Shown here one piece after another: positions 1-8,867 of a DNA stretch of 64,000 nucleotides. The position numbers and the translations under genes were made by a program. Source of the stretch: JAIQFL01 sp035295745 (lineage in GTDB: Bacteria; Acidobacteriota; Terriglobia; Bryobacterales; Bryobacteraceae); assembly GCA_035295745.1 (NCBI GenBank), contig DATGIL010000106.1, forward strand, positions 7,869-71,868, written 5' to 3'. How positions within the stretch are numbered: the first letter of the stretch is position 1; the number at the start of each line of letters is the position of its first letter. The notes under the pieces were generated by a model. That model made no database searches and was not told where the DNA came from. It saw only the letters and a program-made list of their open reading frames with translations.

Positions 1-173
1 TGCTGGTGCATCACCATAAGTCGAGCCTGGGCGCCACTGTCTATCGCGCCGTGGCAAAATACCAGCGGCACGAACCGAAGGAGCCGCTCTTGCTCCAGGA
101 TCACGGGCATCCGGTGCGCTTTCGCAACATCTGGATTCGCCCGCTGGGACAATACGATCAACCGGAGCGCTGA
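1..173 (+). CDS. DUF1080 (3-keto-disaccharide hydrolase) domain protein, 3' end only
   Basis: The reading frame is open from the window edge and ends with TGA at 171-173. The last 56 residues contain LLLQDHGHPVRFRNIWIRPL, the characteristic C-terminal strand of DUF1080 (3-keto-disaccharide hydrolase/LamG-like) proteins, which are abundant in Acidobacteria and Planctomycetes. They are usually secreted, glycan-associated proteins. The N-terminus lies outside the window, so signal peptide and length cannot be judged. The next gene starts 2 bp downstream and may be co-transcribed. Confidence 0.75.
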   Translation, partial: LVHHHKSSLGATVYRAVAKYQRHEPKEPLLLQDHGHPVRFRNIWIRPLGQYDQPER

Positions 174-175
174 GG

Positions 176-1501
176 ATGAACGGGGCGAAGGTAGTTCTTG
201 CGTTCGCCGCTTGCAGCCTGATGCAAGCGCAATCCGTCAAAAATCCAGACGATTACCTGGAACAGATCCGCGCCAGGATCCGCGCGATGACGCAGAGAAT
301 GCCTCGATACACCTGCGTCCAGACGGTGGAGCGCAGCTACTATACACATCCCGATCGCAAACCGGCGCCATCCTGCGATCAGATCTCCGCCGATCGCAAG
401 ACAGGACGGACGAAGCTGCAACTCTACGCCACCGACCGCCTGCGTCTCGATGTCGCGATCGCCGATGGGCGCGAGATTGTGTCATGGGTAGGCGCCGGCA
501 AGTTTGACACACGCCGCGTGGATGAGATCGTAGGCGAGGGACCGACGGGAACCGGCGCTTTTGGCGGACACCTGGTCGATATCTTCTCCAATTCCGGAGC
601 CAAATTTCAGTTCATCGGCGAAAAGGTAGCCGGTGGCAAGACTGTCCTCGAATACCGCTTCGTGGTCCCGTTCGAGGCGAGCAATTACCGTATCCGCGGC
701 GAAGATGAATGGCACTTTACCGCGTATGACGGCACGTTTCAGGTGGACAAGGGCAACCTGGAACTGCTCCATCTGGAGCTGCGCACCGATCAATTGCCAG
801 CGGATACCTTTATGTGCGAATCGAGCACCAGGCTGGATTATCAGCGCCTGCGAATCGGTGAAAGCGATTTCCTTTTGCCCCAGCAGAGCGAGATGCGTAT
901 CCTGCAGACCGATGCGAAAGAGACGAGTAACGTGACGACGTTCGCCTCCTGCCGGGAATACCACACGGAGTCGACGATCCGCTTCGATGAGGAAGACGCA
1001 CCAGCGGGGCTCACCCATGGAGCCCAGGCGACGGCTGTCGCGAAGCCCCTGCCCGAGGGACTTTCGCTCTCGCTGGCGTTGCTCGATCGAATCGATACTT
1101 CGACGGCCGCCGCCGGCGACAAAGTGGCTGCACGAGTGACCCACGCGGTGAAGGATCCCAAGTCGAAGGAGACGTTGATTCCGGCCGGCGCCATCGCGCG
1201 CGGCAGAATCGCCCGGATGCGCCATCGGGTAGGCACCCCGCAGGATTTCATCATCAAGATTTCATTCGACTCCCTGGAGATCAACGGCAAAGCGGTACCG
1301 CTTTCCGTCCGGCTGGATTCCGTGGAACAGATCGATCGCATTCGCGTGCTGATGGCGAATCGGCCAAGAATGCGCGCGAGTTTCTTACAAGGTCCCGACA
1401 CGTGGGGGGCACTGATTTTTCCGATCGAAAGCCCCAAGTATGTGGTGCCGGCCGGATACGTCTCTATGTGGCACACCTTCGCTCCCACCGAAGCCAAGTA
1501 A
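176..1501 (+). CDS. Secreted protein of unknown function, 441 aa
   Basis: The ATG lies 2 bp after the DUF1080 stop and is followed by a short signal peptide ending near LMQAQS (about residue 20). The mature part starts with a helix and the stretch RIRAMTQRMPRYTCVQTVER, a pattern I associate with uncharacterised acidobacterial secreted proteins. Residues from about 290 on (LPEGLSLSLALLDRIDTSTA, then IPAGAIARGRI) resemble a beta-rich domain built around a hydrophobic 'allowed/default value' barrel, but I cannot name a family. No catalytic motif is evident. Probably envelope-associated; function unknown. Confidence 0.7.
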   Translation: MNGAKVVLAFAACSLMQAQSVKNPDDYLEQIRARIRAMTQRMPRYTCVQTVERSYYTHPDRKPAPSCDQISADRKTGRTKLQLYATDRLRLDVAIADGREIVSWVGAGKFDTRRVDEIVGEGPTGTGAFGGHLVDIFSNSGAKFQFIGEKVAGGKTVLEYRFVVPFEASNYRIRGEDEWHFTAYDGTFQVDKGNLELLHLELRTDQLPADTFMCESSTRLDYQRLRIGESDFLLPQQSEMRILQTDAKETSNVTTFASCREYHTESTIRFDEEDAPAGLTHGAQATAVAKPLPEGLSLSLALLDRIDTSTAAAGDKVAARVTHAVKDPKSKETLIPAGAIARGRIARMRHRVGTPQDFIIKISFDSLEINGKAVPLSVRLDSVEQIDRIRVLMANRPRMRASFLQGPDTWGALIFPIESPKYVVPAGYVSMWHTFAPTEAK

Positions 1502-1507
1502 GGACTA

Positions 1508-1775
1508 GCGGCGACGCTTGCTTACGCGCGCGGCTCGTTGAAGCCAGGGATGTCTGCCCCGCTTGCGGCAACGCTTGCTTACGCGCGCGGCTCGTCGAAG
1601 CCAGGGATGTCTGCACCGCTTGCGGCAACGCTTGCTTACGCGCGGCTCGTTGAAGCCAGGGATGTCTGCCCCGGTAGCGGCGACGCTTGCTTACGCGCGC
1701 GGCTCGTTGAACCCAGGAATGTCTGCACCGGTAGTGGCGACGCTTGCTTACGCGCTCGGATCGTTAGCTACCTCG
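1508..1775. repeat. Tandem array, five copies of a 57-bp unit
   Basis: The unit begins GCRACGCTTGCTTACGCGCG (R is A or G) and continues with GGCTCGTTGAAGCCAGGGAT and GTCTGCMCCG (M is A or C). Copies start near 1511, 1568, 1625, 1680 and 1737, spacings 57, 57, 55 and 57. The third unit lacks one CG pair. All frames across it are repetitive, and none looks like a conserved protein. It shares its core with the dispersed GCTTGCTWACGCGCG family found elsewhere in the window. There are no unique spacers, so it is not a CRISPR. Confidence 0.9.
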
Positions 1776-2039
1776 GGCGAGTACGTGCGCTTGCGAGCCG
1801 CGCGCGTGAGCAAGCGATGTCCGGATTTTTCACAGCTTCTCACGCGTGCGGCTCCGAACCCGGCCCGATCGGAAACAGCATGCTTCCGTCGGGGAGACAG
1901 ATTCTCGTGTCGTCATGTCCCTGCAACAGCGGGCAGATCCGCATACGGGCGATTGGATTGGATCATAGCGGATCAGGAGGCCGCCCTGAACCAAGCACCC
2001 TAACCAACCCCTGCCGTTCCCGTCTAACGTGATCATACC
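1776..2039. other. Gene-free stretch with degenerate repeat copies, upstream of padR
   Basis: Around 1795-1860 are two decayed copies of the dispersed repeat, one inverted (CGAGCCGCGCGCGTGAGCAA) and one direct (CTCACGCGTGCGGCTCCG). The rest holds no convincing ORF, hairpin or RNA gene. It must contain the promoter for padR, but I see no clear -35/-10 pair. Confidence 0.5.
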
Positions 2040-2052
2040 TAACGTCGCGTTA
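2040..2052. promoter_or_regulatory. Perfect inverted repeat overlapping the padR start (possible operator)
   Basis: TAACG-TCG-CGTTA is a perfect 5-bp inverted repeat whose last base is the A of the padR ATG. A second CTAACGT lies 15 bp upstream (2023-2029). PadR regulators commonly repress themselves and the adjacent transporter through such sites. The assignment rests only on symmetry and position. No good Shine-Dalgarno precedes the ATG. Confidence 0.35.
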
Positions 2053-2384
2053 TGCGGGAAAACAAACTGCCGGACATTACTCATCTGCAGTTCCTGGTGC
2101 TGGGCGTCCTGCTGAACGGCGAGCAGCCTGGGCGGACCGTCCGCGAAGCCATCGCACGATTCGGCGTGCGCCGCAATGGACCTGCGTTCTACCAGATGAT
2201 GGCGCGCCTGGAGCGCGATGGCCTCGTCGAAGGTTGGTACGAACAGATTCCCGTGGGCGGCCAGAAGGTCACTGAACGGCGCTACCGCATTCGTCCAGCG
2301 GGCTCCAAGGTCTGGACTCAGACTCGCAGCTTCTATGAGCGCGTAAGCCTCGCCGCCGTCCGCCAGGAGTGGTCGAATGCTTGA
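2052..2384 (+). CDS. PadR-family transcriptional regulator
   Basis: The 110-aa protein has a PadR winged helix: LQFLVLGVLLNGEQPGRTVR (helix 1-2), the recognition region GPAFYQMMARLERDGLVEGW, and a wing ending in RRYRIRPAGSKVW. The C-terminal dimerisation helix is short. It overlaps the next gene by 8 bp, so the two are translationally coupled. PadR-ADOP permease pairs are a common acidobacterial arrangement, and the regulator probably controls that permease. The ligand is unknown. Confidence 0.88.
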   Translation: MRENKLPDITHLQFLVLGVLLNGEQPGRTVREAIARFGVRRNGPAFYQMMARLERDGLVEGWYEQIPVGGQKVTERRYRIRPAGSKVWTQTRSFYERVSLAAVRQEWSNA

Positions 2385-5009
2385 GCCGCGATGGGTCCGA
2401 TGGCTGGCCTCCCTGCTGCCCGAGGATGCGCGCACCGATCTCTTCGAGCCGTCATATCACGATCTGCGTTTCGCTCATGTCTCGGCAGCCACGGGCAGTC
2501 TCTGGCTCGCCACCCGAGTCCTCGTGCTCTTCTTCGAATGCTGGCTGCTGTGGGGGCGCGAAATTCCTGTCCGTCGAAACCAGTCCGCACCGCCCAAGGA
2601 GCGATTTGCCATGTTTCTCTATCTTGTCCGTCACGCTTTGCGCCTCTTGGTGCGCGAGCCTGCCTTCGCCCTCGCTGCCATCGTCACGCTGGCACTCGGG
2701 GTGGGAGCAAACGTCGCCGTTCTTCGCGGTGGTGGAAGCGGTCCTGCTGCGCCCGTTTCCATATCCTGACGCCGGCCGCCTGGTTATCCTCAATCATCGC
2801 GATCGGCGCACCGGCATCACCAAAGAATTCATCGCCATCGGCGATTATCTGGACTTGACGCAGCGCCAATCCAGCTTAGAATCGATTGGCGCCTACGGCA
2901 ACGGCCAGTCGACCCTGTTCGGCGTGGGTGAGCCATTTCGCGTGGAGACCCTCGGTGCCGGACCCGGACTCTTGGAGACACTCGGCGCACATCCCGCGAT
3001 GGGGCGCGGTATCCAACCATCCGACGCGCGTCCCGGCGCGCCACCCGTCGTGCTGCTCAGCTATGAGCTTTGGCAGACCCGCTTCGGTTCCGATCCGCAA
3101 ATCATCGGGCGGGGCATCAAGCTCGGACAGACGGAGCGCCAAATCGTTGGTGTGGCGCCGCCAGGCTTCCGATTCCCGCCTGCTACCCGCACCGACGTGA
3201 TCGTGCCGGAGACTCTGCCGGTGGAAGCACCCGCCGAACGCAAGTCGGGATGGGTCTTCGCGATCGCCCGCCTGAAACCGGGCGTTCCGTTGAGTGAAGC
3301 GGGCGCCAGCCTCTCTACACTCTCGCGCCAGATGGAGCAGGAGCATCCGCGCAGTAATCTCGGCTCGGAGTATTTCGCGATTTCCTTGCGCGATGCGCTC
3401 GTCGGCAACACCAAGCCGGCGTTGATCCTGATGCTGGCAGCAGTCACGGTGGTGCTCATCATCGCCTGTGCCAACGTCGCCAACCTGTTGCTGGCACGCT
3501 CCCTGGCGCGCAGACGGGAGATGGCGTTGCGCGTGGCGTTGGGCGCCGGACGCGGCCGGCTCACTGCGCAACTCCTCACCGAGAGCCTCGTGCTGGCCAC
3601 GGTGGCAGGCATGGTAGGGATCGCGATCGCCCACTGGGGCGCGCGGGCGCTCGTCACTCTGGTACCGAAATCGGTGAGCGTTCCCGGAATCGCCGACGTG
3701 CACATCAATGGCGGAGTGCTTGCATTCGCGCTCGGTATCACACTGCTCACCGCACTGGTCTTCGGCCTGGTTTCAGCCGCTACCCTTCGCACTCGTGAGA
3801 CAGCCGGCATCATTGCGGCGTCCAACCGCGCGAGCATGAGTACGCGAGCCCGCCGCGCCGCATCAGTACTGGTCGCCATGGAGATCGCCTTTGCGATCGT
3901 CCTCCTCATTGGCGCGGGACTCATCATGCGAAGCTTCTCGCGACTGCTCTCCGTTGACCCAGGGTTTCGCACGAACAACGTGATGACCCTGGACGTGCAA
4001 ATGCCTGCGGACCGCTATCGCGATCCTGAGGCGAGGCGCGCGCTCTTCACTCGCGCTTTTACCGCACTGGAAGCGCTGCCCAGTGTTCAGATCTCGGGCG
4101 CAGGCGTCGTCACACCGCTAACGGGCAACAACTGGACCACCTCGCTGGAACGGCCCGAAAAGCCGCTCGCGCCCGGAGAGCGCCCCCCGGAGGTTGGCTG
4201 GCAAGTGGCGTCCGGAGGCTACTTCCGTGCACTCCAGATTCCGGTTCTTTCGGGGCGCCTGTTCGATGCCCGCGACGCAGCCGGCGCCCGCTCGGTGATC
4301 ATCAGCGAGGCCGTCGAGAAGCAGTATTTTCCCAACGAGCATGCCGTGGGGCGCGAGATCAAGAGCGGCGATGGAAGGTGGCAGATTGTCGGCGTGGTCG
4401 GCAACATCCGGCGCGCCGGCCTGCGCGACGATCCGCGAGCCGATCTCTACTTTCCCTTTGAGCGCGATCCTTCCAACCGCATTACGCTGTTCGTTCGCAC
4501 TTCGTCGAACCCGCTCGCCTTGCTGCCTTCAATGCAGAACGCTTTACGGTCCATCGAGCCTAATGTCGTGTTTGTGGAATCACTGACCATGTCCGCAATC
4601 GCCGGCCAATCCCTCGAAGTAACCAACCTGGCCTTATGGTTGCTCGGCCTCTTCGCCATCACTTCGCTCGCCCTCGCCGCCGTCGGCATCTACAGTGTCA
4701 TGTCGTACGTGGTGCGGCAACGCACCCGCGAGATCGGAACGCGAGTCGCGCTGGGTGCCACGAGGCGCGATATCGAGTGGATGGTGATGCGGCAAGGCAT
4801 CGGGATTGCCGCTCTCGGCACCACGATCGGGCTGGCGGCGGGGCTGGTGGCGGCCCGTTCGCTCTCGTCGATCCTCTATGGCATCTCGGCGGGAGACCCC
4901 GCTACCGCTGCGGCGTCCGCCGCGTTCCTGGTCTTAACCACGATGGCGGCATGCTACCTCCCGGCACGCGGCCTCGGTCGACCCTGCGCGTACTCTCGCC
5001 GAACAGTGA
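2377..5009 (+). pseudogene. ADOP (MacB-like) ABC permease, disrupted by two frameshifts
   Basis: Begins MLEPRWVRWLASLLPEDART in frame with ATG 2377, then the MacB_PCD start (LALGVGANVAV). At about 2722 an apparent extra base (GTTCTTCGCG where GTTTTCGCG would fit) shifts the frame, and the sequence resumes as FAVVEAVLLRPFPYPDAGRL. Both periplasmic domains and the FtsX-type helices follow. Near 4970 a second shift separates CYLPAR from the expected tail SVDPARTLAEQ and its TGA at 5007-5009. Correcting both gives about 877 codons, normal for this family. Uncorrected, frame 2 runs on into the next gene. Either a real pseudogene or two sequence errors. No ABC ATPase is adjacent, as expected for these orphan permeases. 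Confidence 0.85.
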
Positions 5010-5053
5010 GCCGGATCCCACGCAACTTGTGGGAAAATTCGAGTGGGATTACC

Positions 5054-5890
5054 GTGCCGATTCGCGTGAATGGGGAGACCCTGGACGATCAGGAGATTGC
5101 AGAAGAAGCGCGCGCCATGCTGCCGCGCCTTGCGGAGGTCATGGCGGGAGAGTCGCGAGGCGCAGTTCTCGCCCGCGCCAAAGAGTGGGCTCGCGAAAAT
5201 GTGATCGAGCGCGCGCTGCTTCGGCAGGCCGCGATTGCGGACCCCGAACCGGTCAGCGAGCCGGAATTACAGGCGGCCATCGAAAAGCTCGGGCTGAAGG
5301 ACCGTCCAGCCGCCTGCCTCAATAAAGACACGCCTGGCATGACCGACGCTGAAGTAGCGTTCCGCATCGATCGCCTGCAGCAACGCCTTTCCGCCAAACT
5401 CCAGCCGCCCAAGAGCAAAGAGATCGGCGAGTACTTCAAGAAGAATGCCGGCCAGTTTTGCGCGCCCGAGATGGTCCGCGCCGCGCACATCGTCAAGAAC
5501 ATCGATGAGCGCACGGACGAGGCCTCCGCCCGGGCCGCTATTGAGGAGATCGCGGCGAAGCTCACAAACGGAGCCGATTTCGCGCAGCTTGCGGATGAAC
5601 TCTCCGACTGCCCCGGAAAGGGCGGCGACCTCGGCTTCTTTCCTCGCGGCAGCATGGTCCCGGAATTTGAGCGGGTAGTCTTCGCCATGTCGCCGGGCCA
5701 GACTAGCACGCCCTTTCGCACCCCCTTCGGCTATCACGTCGCGAAGCTCCTGGAATACAGTCCCGCGCGTGCGCTAACTTTTCCGGAGGTGCGCGACCGC
5801 ATCGCCGACGCGTTGTACACCGCCAAGCGGCAGCGTGCCGTGGAGCGCTATCTCGATCACCTCCGCGCGAATGCGGTGATCGAGACGTGA
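5054..5890 (+). CDS. Parvulin-type peptidyl-prolyl isomerase (SurA/NifM/PrsA-like)
   Basis: GTG 5054 gives a 278-aa protein starting VPIRVNGETLDDQEI. An N-terminal helical SurA/NifM-like segment covers about residues 1-130. The parvulin rotamase domain follows at about 135-245: AAHIVKNIDERTDEASARAA, then DFAQLADELSDCPGKGGDLG, FFPRGSMVPEFE and FGYHVAKLLE. No signal peptide is visible, so it may be cytoplasmic like NifM. The same frame is open upstream only because of the frameshifts in the permease gene; the start is chosen from the beginning of the conserved region. It overlaps the FGE gene by 4 bp (GTGA), so the two are coupled. Confidence 0.8.
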   Translation: MPIRVNGETLDDQEIAEEARAMLPRLAEVMAGESRGAVLARAKEWARENVIERALLRQAAIADPEPVSEPELQAAIEKLGLKDRPAACLNKDTPGMTDAEVAFRIDRLQQRLSAKLQPPKSKEIGEYFKKNAGQFCAPEMVRAAHIVKNIDERTDEASARAAIEEIAAKLTNGADFAQLADELSDCPGKGGDLGFFPRGSMVPEFERVVFAMSPGQTSTPFRTPFGYHVAKLLEYSPARALTFPEVRDRIADALYTAKRQRAVERYLDHLRANAVIET

Positions 5891-6876
5891 AGCGCGAATT
5901 CGAAATCTACACTCAAATGGGCGTTCCGCACCCGTGTTGCGTTCCGAGCTTGCGGCGGGCGCACCAATTGCAGGAATGCCGCCGAGCCTCGGCAGAGCGG
6001 CTTCGCGCGATCGGCGGATCTCGCGAGGGCATGCTCCACATTCCCGGCGGTGCCTTTCTGATGGGAACCGACCACGCCGGTTATCCCGCCGATGGCGAGG
6101 GGCCCATCCGCGAAATCTTGCTGGATGGCTTCTTCATCGACGCGGAGCCCGTCCGCAACTGGCAGTTTCAGGAATTCGTAGACGCGACCGGCTATCGCAC
6201 CGAGGCCGAAAAGTTCGGATGGTCATTCGTTTTTCGTGGCCACATCGCGCCCGAACGATTCAACGAACTGGTCGACCAGACGGTTCGCGGCCTGAGCTGG
6301 TGGTGCAAGGTGAACGGCGCGAACTGGCAGCATCCGGAAGGCCCCGATTCGTCGATTCGTGGACGCGAAGATTATCCCGTGGTCCACGTCTCCTGGAACG
6401 ACGCAACGGCCTGGTGCGCCTGGGCACACAAGCGCTTGCCCACGGAAGCCGAGTGGGAGTACGCTGCTCGCGGAGGGCTGGAGCAGAAGCTCTACCCGTG
6501 GGGCGACGAGCTGACTCCGGACGGCCGTCATCTCTGCAACATCTGGCAGGGTGAGTTCCCGGACCACGATACCGGAGAGGACGGCTACACCGCGCCGGCC
6601 CCAGCCACGGCATTCCCGCCGAATGCGTATGGACTCTATGGAGTCTCCGGCAACACCTGGGAGTGGTGCGCCGATTGGTTCGACGCCGACTGGCACGTGA
6701 CGGCATCGCCCTTCAACCCGCAAGGCCCGCCGCACGGTCAGGGAAGAGTGATGAAAGGCGGATCGTACCTGTGTCATCAATCCTACTGCAATCGCTATCG
6801 CGTGGCAGCGCGCACGTCCAACACCCCCGACAGCAGCACCACCAACATCGGCTTCCGATGCGTTTCCGACGAGTAG
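5887..6876 (+). CDS. Formylglycine-generating enzyme (SUMF1 family)
   Basis: The 329-aa protein has an FGE-sulfatase domain at about residues 48-327. It shows MLHIPGGAFLMGTD, the RLPTEAEWEYAARGG block, GNTWEWCADWF and the C-terminal stretch GGSYLCHQSYCNRYR. C296 and C301 match the two active-site cysteines of the human and Streptomyces copper-dependent FGEs, followed by NTPDSS and GFRC. This points to a true aerobic FGE that oxidises a sulfatase cysteine to formylglycine, rather than a cysteine-less homologue. The GTG start overlaps the preceding TGA. No sulfatase gene lies in the window, so its substrate must be encoded elsewhere. Confidence 0.92.
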   Translation: MKREFEIYTQMGVPHPCCVPSLRRAHQLQECRRASAERLRAIGGSREGMLHIPGGAFLMGTDHAGYPADGEGPIREILLDGFFIDAEPVRNWQFQEFVDATGYRTEAEKFGWSFVFRGHIAPERFNELVDQTVRGLSWWCKVNGANWQHPEGPDSSIRGREDYPVVHVSWNDATAWCAWAHKRLPTEAEWEYAARGGLEQKLYPWGDELTPDGRHLCNIWQGEFPDHDTGEDGYTAPAPATAFPPNAYGLYGVSGNTWEWCADWFDADWHVTASPFNPQGPPHGQGRVMKGGSYLCHQSYCNRYRVAARTSNTPDSSTTNIGFRCVSDE

Positions 6877-6879
6877 GAT

Positions 6880-6925
6880 GTGGCGCAAAGACTCTTCTTT
6901 GCCGTCTCGACATTCCTGTCGAGAC
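6880..6925 (+). repeat. Double-hairpin repeat, copy A
   Basis: Starts 3 bp after the FGE stop codon. Hairpin 1 pairs GG(CG)CAAAGA with TCTTTGCC (6882-6903, loop CTCT, two-base CG bulge). Hairpin 2 is a 9-bp perfect stem GTCTCGACA/TGTCGAGAC (6904-6925, loop TTCC). The tail continues TTTTCGG. Member of a six-copy family, possibly acting as a terminator or mRNA 3' stabiliser. Confidence 0.85.
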
Positions 6926-7021
6926 TTTTCGGAGCGTCCACCATGCTTGAGTCACAGCGTGGAAACCTGGTGACAGCGTCCACGGTCGTCGGAAGAAAGG
7001 GAGGCTCGATGATCTGCCCTC

Positions 7022-7041
7022 GGCAGGCGAAAGCGCCTGCC
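7022..7041. terminator. Hairpin downstream of uvrC
   Basis: A perfect 8-bp stem GGCAGGCG/CGCCTGCC with loop AAAG lies 9 bp beyond the uvrC stop on the opposite strand. There is no clear T-run on either side, so a terminator role is only possible, perhaps for the two convergent genes. Confidence 0.35.
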
Positions 7042-7049
7042 CACGCCTT

Positions 7050-8846
7050 TCATTGCACCTGATAGTGCGATCGTACGCGGCGCGCCGCCGCGCGACCCAC
7101 GATCGCCGCGAGTTGATCCTCCGTGGCGGCCTTCACCAGTTCCGAACTGCCGAACTGCTTCAACAGCTTCTGTACCGTCAACTTCCCCACGCCTTCAATC
7201 TGATCGAGCTCGCTGGTAAGCTGCCGTGCATTGCGGCGCGACCGATGGAACGTGACTGCGAAGCGATGCGCCTCGTCGCGGATCGACTGGATCAAATGAA
7301 GAATCGGCGAGAAGCGATCGAGCACCACCGGCTCGTCTTCCTGGCCGTAAACGTAGATGATCTCCTCACGCTTGGCAATCGACGCCAGCGGCTGATCGAC
7401 CACACCAATGGCCTCCAGCGCATCCGCTGCCGCATGCAATTGTCCCAGGCCGCCATCGATCAGGACCAGGCCGGGCATCGGCTGATTCTCTTCCTGCAGG
7501 CGCGAATACCGGCGTGTCACCACTTCGCGCATGCTGGCGAAATCGTCGTTGCCGATCACAGTGCGGATGATGAATTTGCGGTAGTCCGCCTTTTTCATCT
7601 TCCCGTCTTCCCACACCACCATGCTTGCCACTTTATCGGTGCCTTGAATATGCGAGATATCGAAGCACTCGATGCGCGCAGGCGCGTTCGGAAGATTCAA
7701 CGAATCCTGGAGCGCCTCCTGAATCGCGCGCGACGATGGCTTGAGCACCCGGAATCGCGCGTCGAAACTGTGCTTGGCGTTGGTGCCCACCAGGTCGAGC
7801 AACGCCTTCTTCTGCCCGCGCTGCGGCGTGCGGATCTCCACCTTGCGATTCCGCTTCTCCGACAGCAGTTCCTCCAGCGCTTGGCGATCTTCGAAATCCA
7901 CCGGCACATGGATCTCCGAAGGGACGTACTGTTGGTCGAGGTAAAGCTGCTGCAGCAGCGACGAGAAGAATTCGGGCTGATCGAATTCCATCTGGTCTTC
8001 CCAGAAAAACTCCCGCCGGTCGACAATCTGCCCGTTGCGCAGATGAAAGAGGTTCAGCGCCACCAGGGGCGGCTCCGCGTAGCAGGCGAAGATATCGACG
8101 TCATCGCCCTTCGCAGCCGCCATCTTCTGCCGCTCCTCAATCTCCTCGACCGTGGCCAGCAGATCGCGCAGCGACGCAGCCTCCTCGAATCGCGTGGCCT
8201 CCGAGGCCTCTTCCATGCGAGCCCGCAGTCCGCGCGCCAGGTCTGAGTGGCGGCCTTCGAGGAACAGCTTGACGTCGCGCACCGCTCCGGCGTAAATGTC
8301 GTCCGTCGTAAGGCCTTGCACGCAAGGTCCCAGGCAGCGGTGAATGTGGTACTGCAGGCACGGCTTGGGATGGAAGCGCGTGAGATCGATCTTGCACGAG
8401 GGCACCAGGAAGTGCCGGTGAATGAAATGCACCAGACGGTGCGCCAGATTGGCCGGAAAATACGGACCGTAATACGTCGCGCCATCCTTACGGAGGCGGC
8501 GCGTCACGTATACCCGCGGGTACTTTTCGCTGGTGAGCTTGATGTACGGATACGTCTTGTCGTCGCGGAGCAGGATGTTGAAGCGCGGCTTGTACTGCTT
8601 GATGAGATTATTCTCGAGCGCCAGCGCTTCTTTTTCGTTGTCGACCAGGATGTAGTCGACGTCGTGCGCCTCCGAAATCAGCGTGCCCGTCTTGACGTCC
8701 GCCAGCTTGTCTTCGGAGAAGTAGCTGCGCACGCGATTGCGCAGGATCTTGGCTTTGCCCACGTAGATAACGCGGCCGCCGGCATCCTTATATAGATACA
8801 CTCCCGGCGAAAGGGGAAGCTGCGAGACCTTTTCACGGAGTTCCAT
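7050..8846 (-). CDS. uvrC: Excinuclease ABC subunit C
   Basis: The 598-aa protein has the normal UvrC length and domain order. An N-terminal GIY-YIG nuclease (LSPGVYLYKDAGGRVIYVGK) makes the 3' incision. A UVR motif (about 205-240, TRFEEAASLRDLLATVEEIE) binds UvrB. The RNase H-like endonuclease (about 375-540, with RIECFDISHIQGTDKVASMV) makes the 5' incision. C-terminal helix-hairpin-helix motifs (IEGVGKLTVQKLLKQFG) close the protein. It works in nucleotide excision repair. Transcribed alone, divergently from the methyltransferase gene. Confidence 0.97.
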   Translation of the reverse strand: MELREKVSQLPLSPGVYLYKDAGGRVIYVGKAKILRNRVRSYFSEDKLADVKTGTLISEAHDVDYILVDNEKEALALENNLIKQYKPRFNILLRDDKTYPYIKLTSEKYPRVYVTRRLRKDGATYYGPYFPANLAHRLVHFIHRHFLVPSCKIDLTRFHPKPCLQYHIHRCLGPCVQGLTTDDIYAGAVRDVKLFLEGRHSDLARGLRARMEEASEATRFEEAASLRDLLATVEEIEERQKMAAAKGDDVDIFACYAEPPLVALNLFHLRNGQIVDRREFFWEDQMEFDQPEFFSSLLQQLYLDQQYVPSEIHVPVDFEDRQALEELLSEKRNRKVEIRTPQRGQKKALLDLVGTNAKHSFDARFRVLKPSSRAIQEALQDSLNLPNAPARIECFDISHIQGTDKVASMVVWEDGKMKKADYRKFIIRTVIGNDDFASMREVVTRRYSRLQEENQPMPGLVLIDGGLGQLHAAADALEAIGVVDQPLASIAKREEIIYVYGQEDEPVVLDRFSPILHLIQSIRDEAHRFAVTFHRSRRNARQLTSELDQIEGVGKLTVQKLLKQFGSSELVKAATEDQLAAIVGRAAARRVRSHYQVQ

Positions 8847-8867
8847 TGAGGCGAGGCTGTATCTTTA

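Noticed and set aside
2369..5890. A single 1173-aa permease-PPIase fusion protein
   Set aside because: Its first 115 residues are out of frame with the permease family, and the permease's natural tail and stop are in another frame at 5007-5009; the joined frame is a by-product of two frameshifts.
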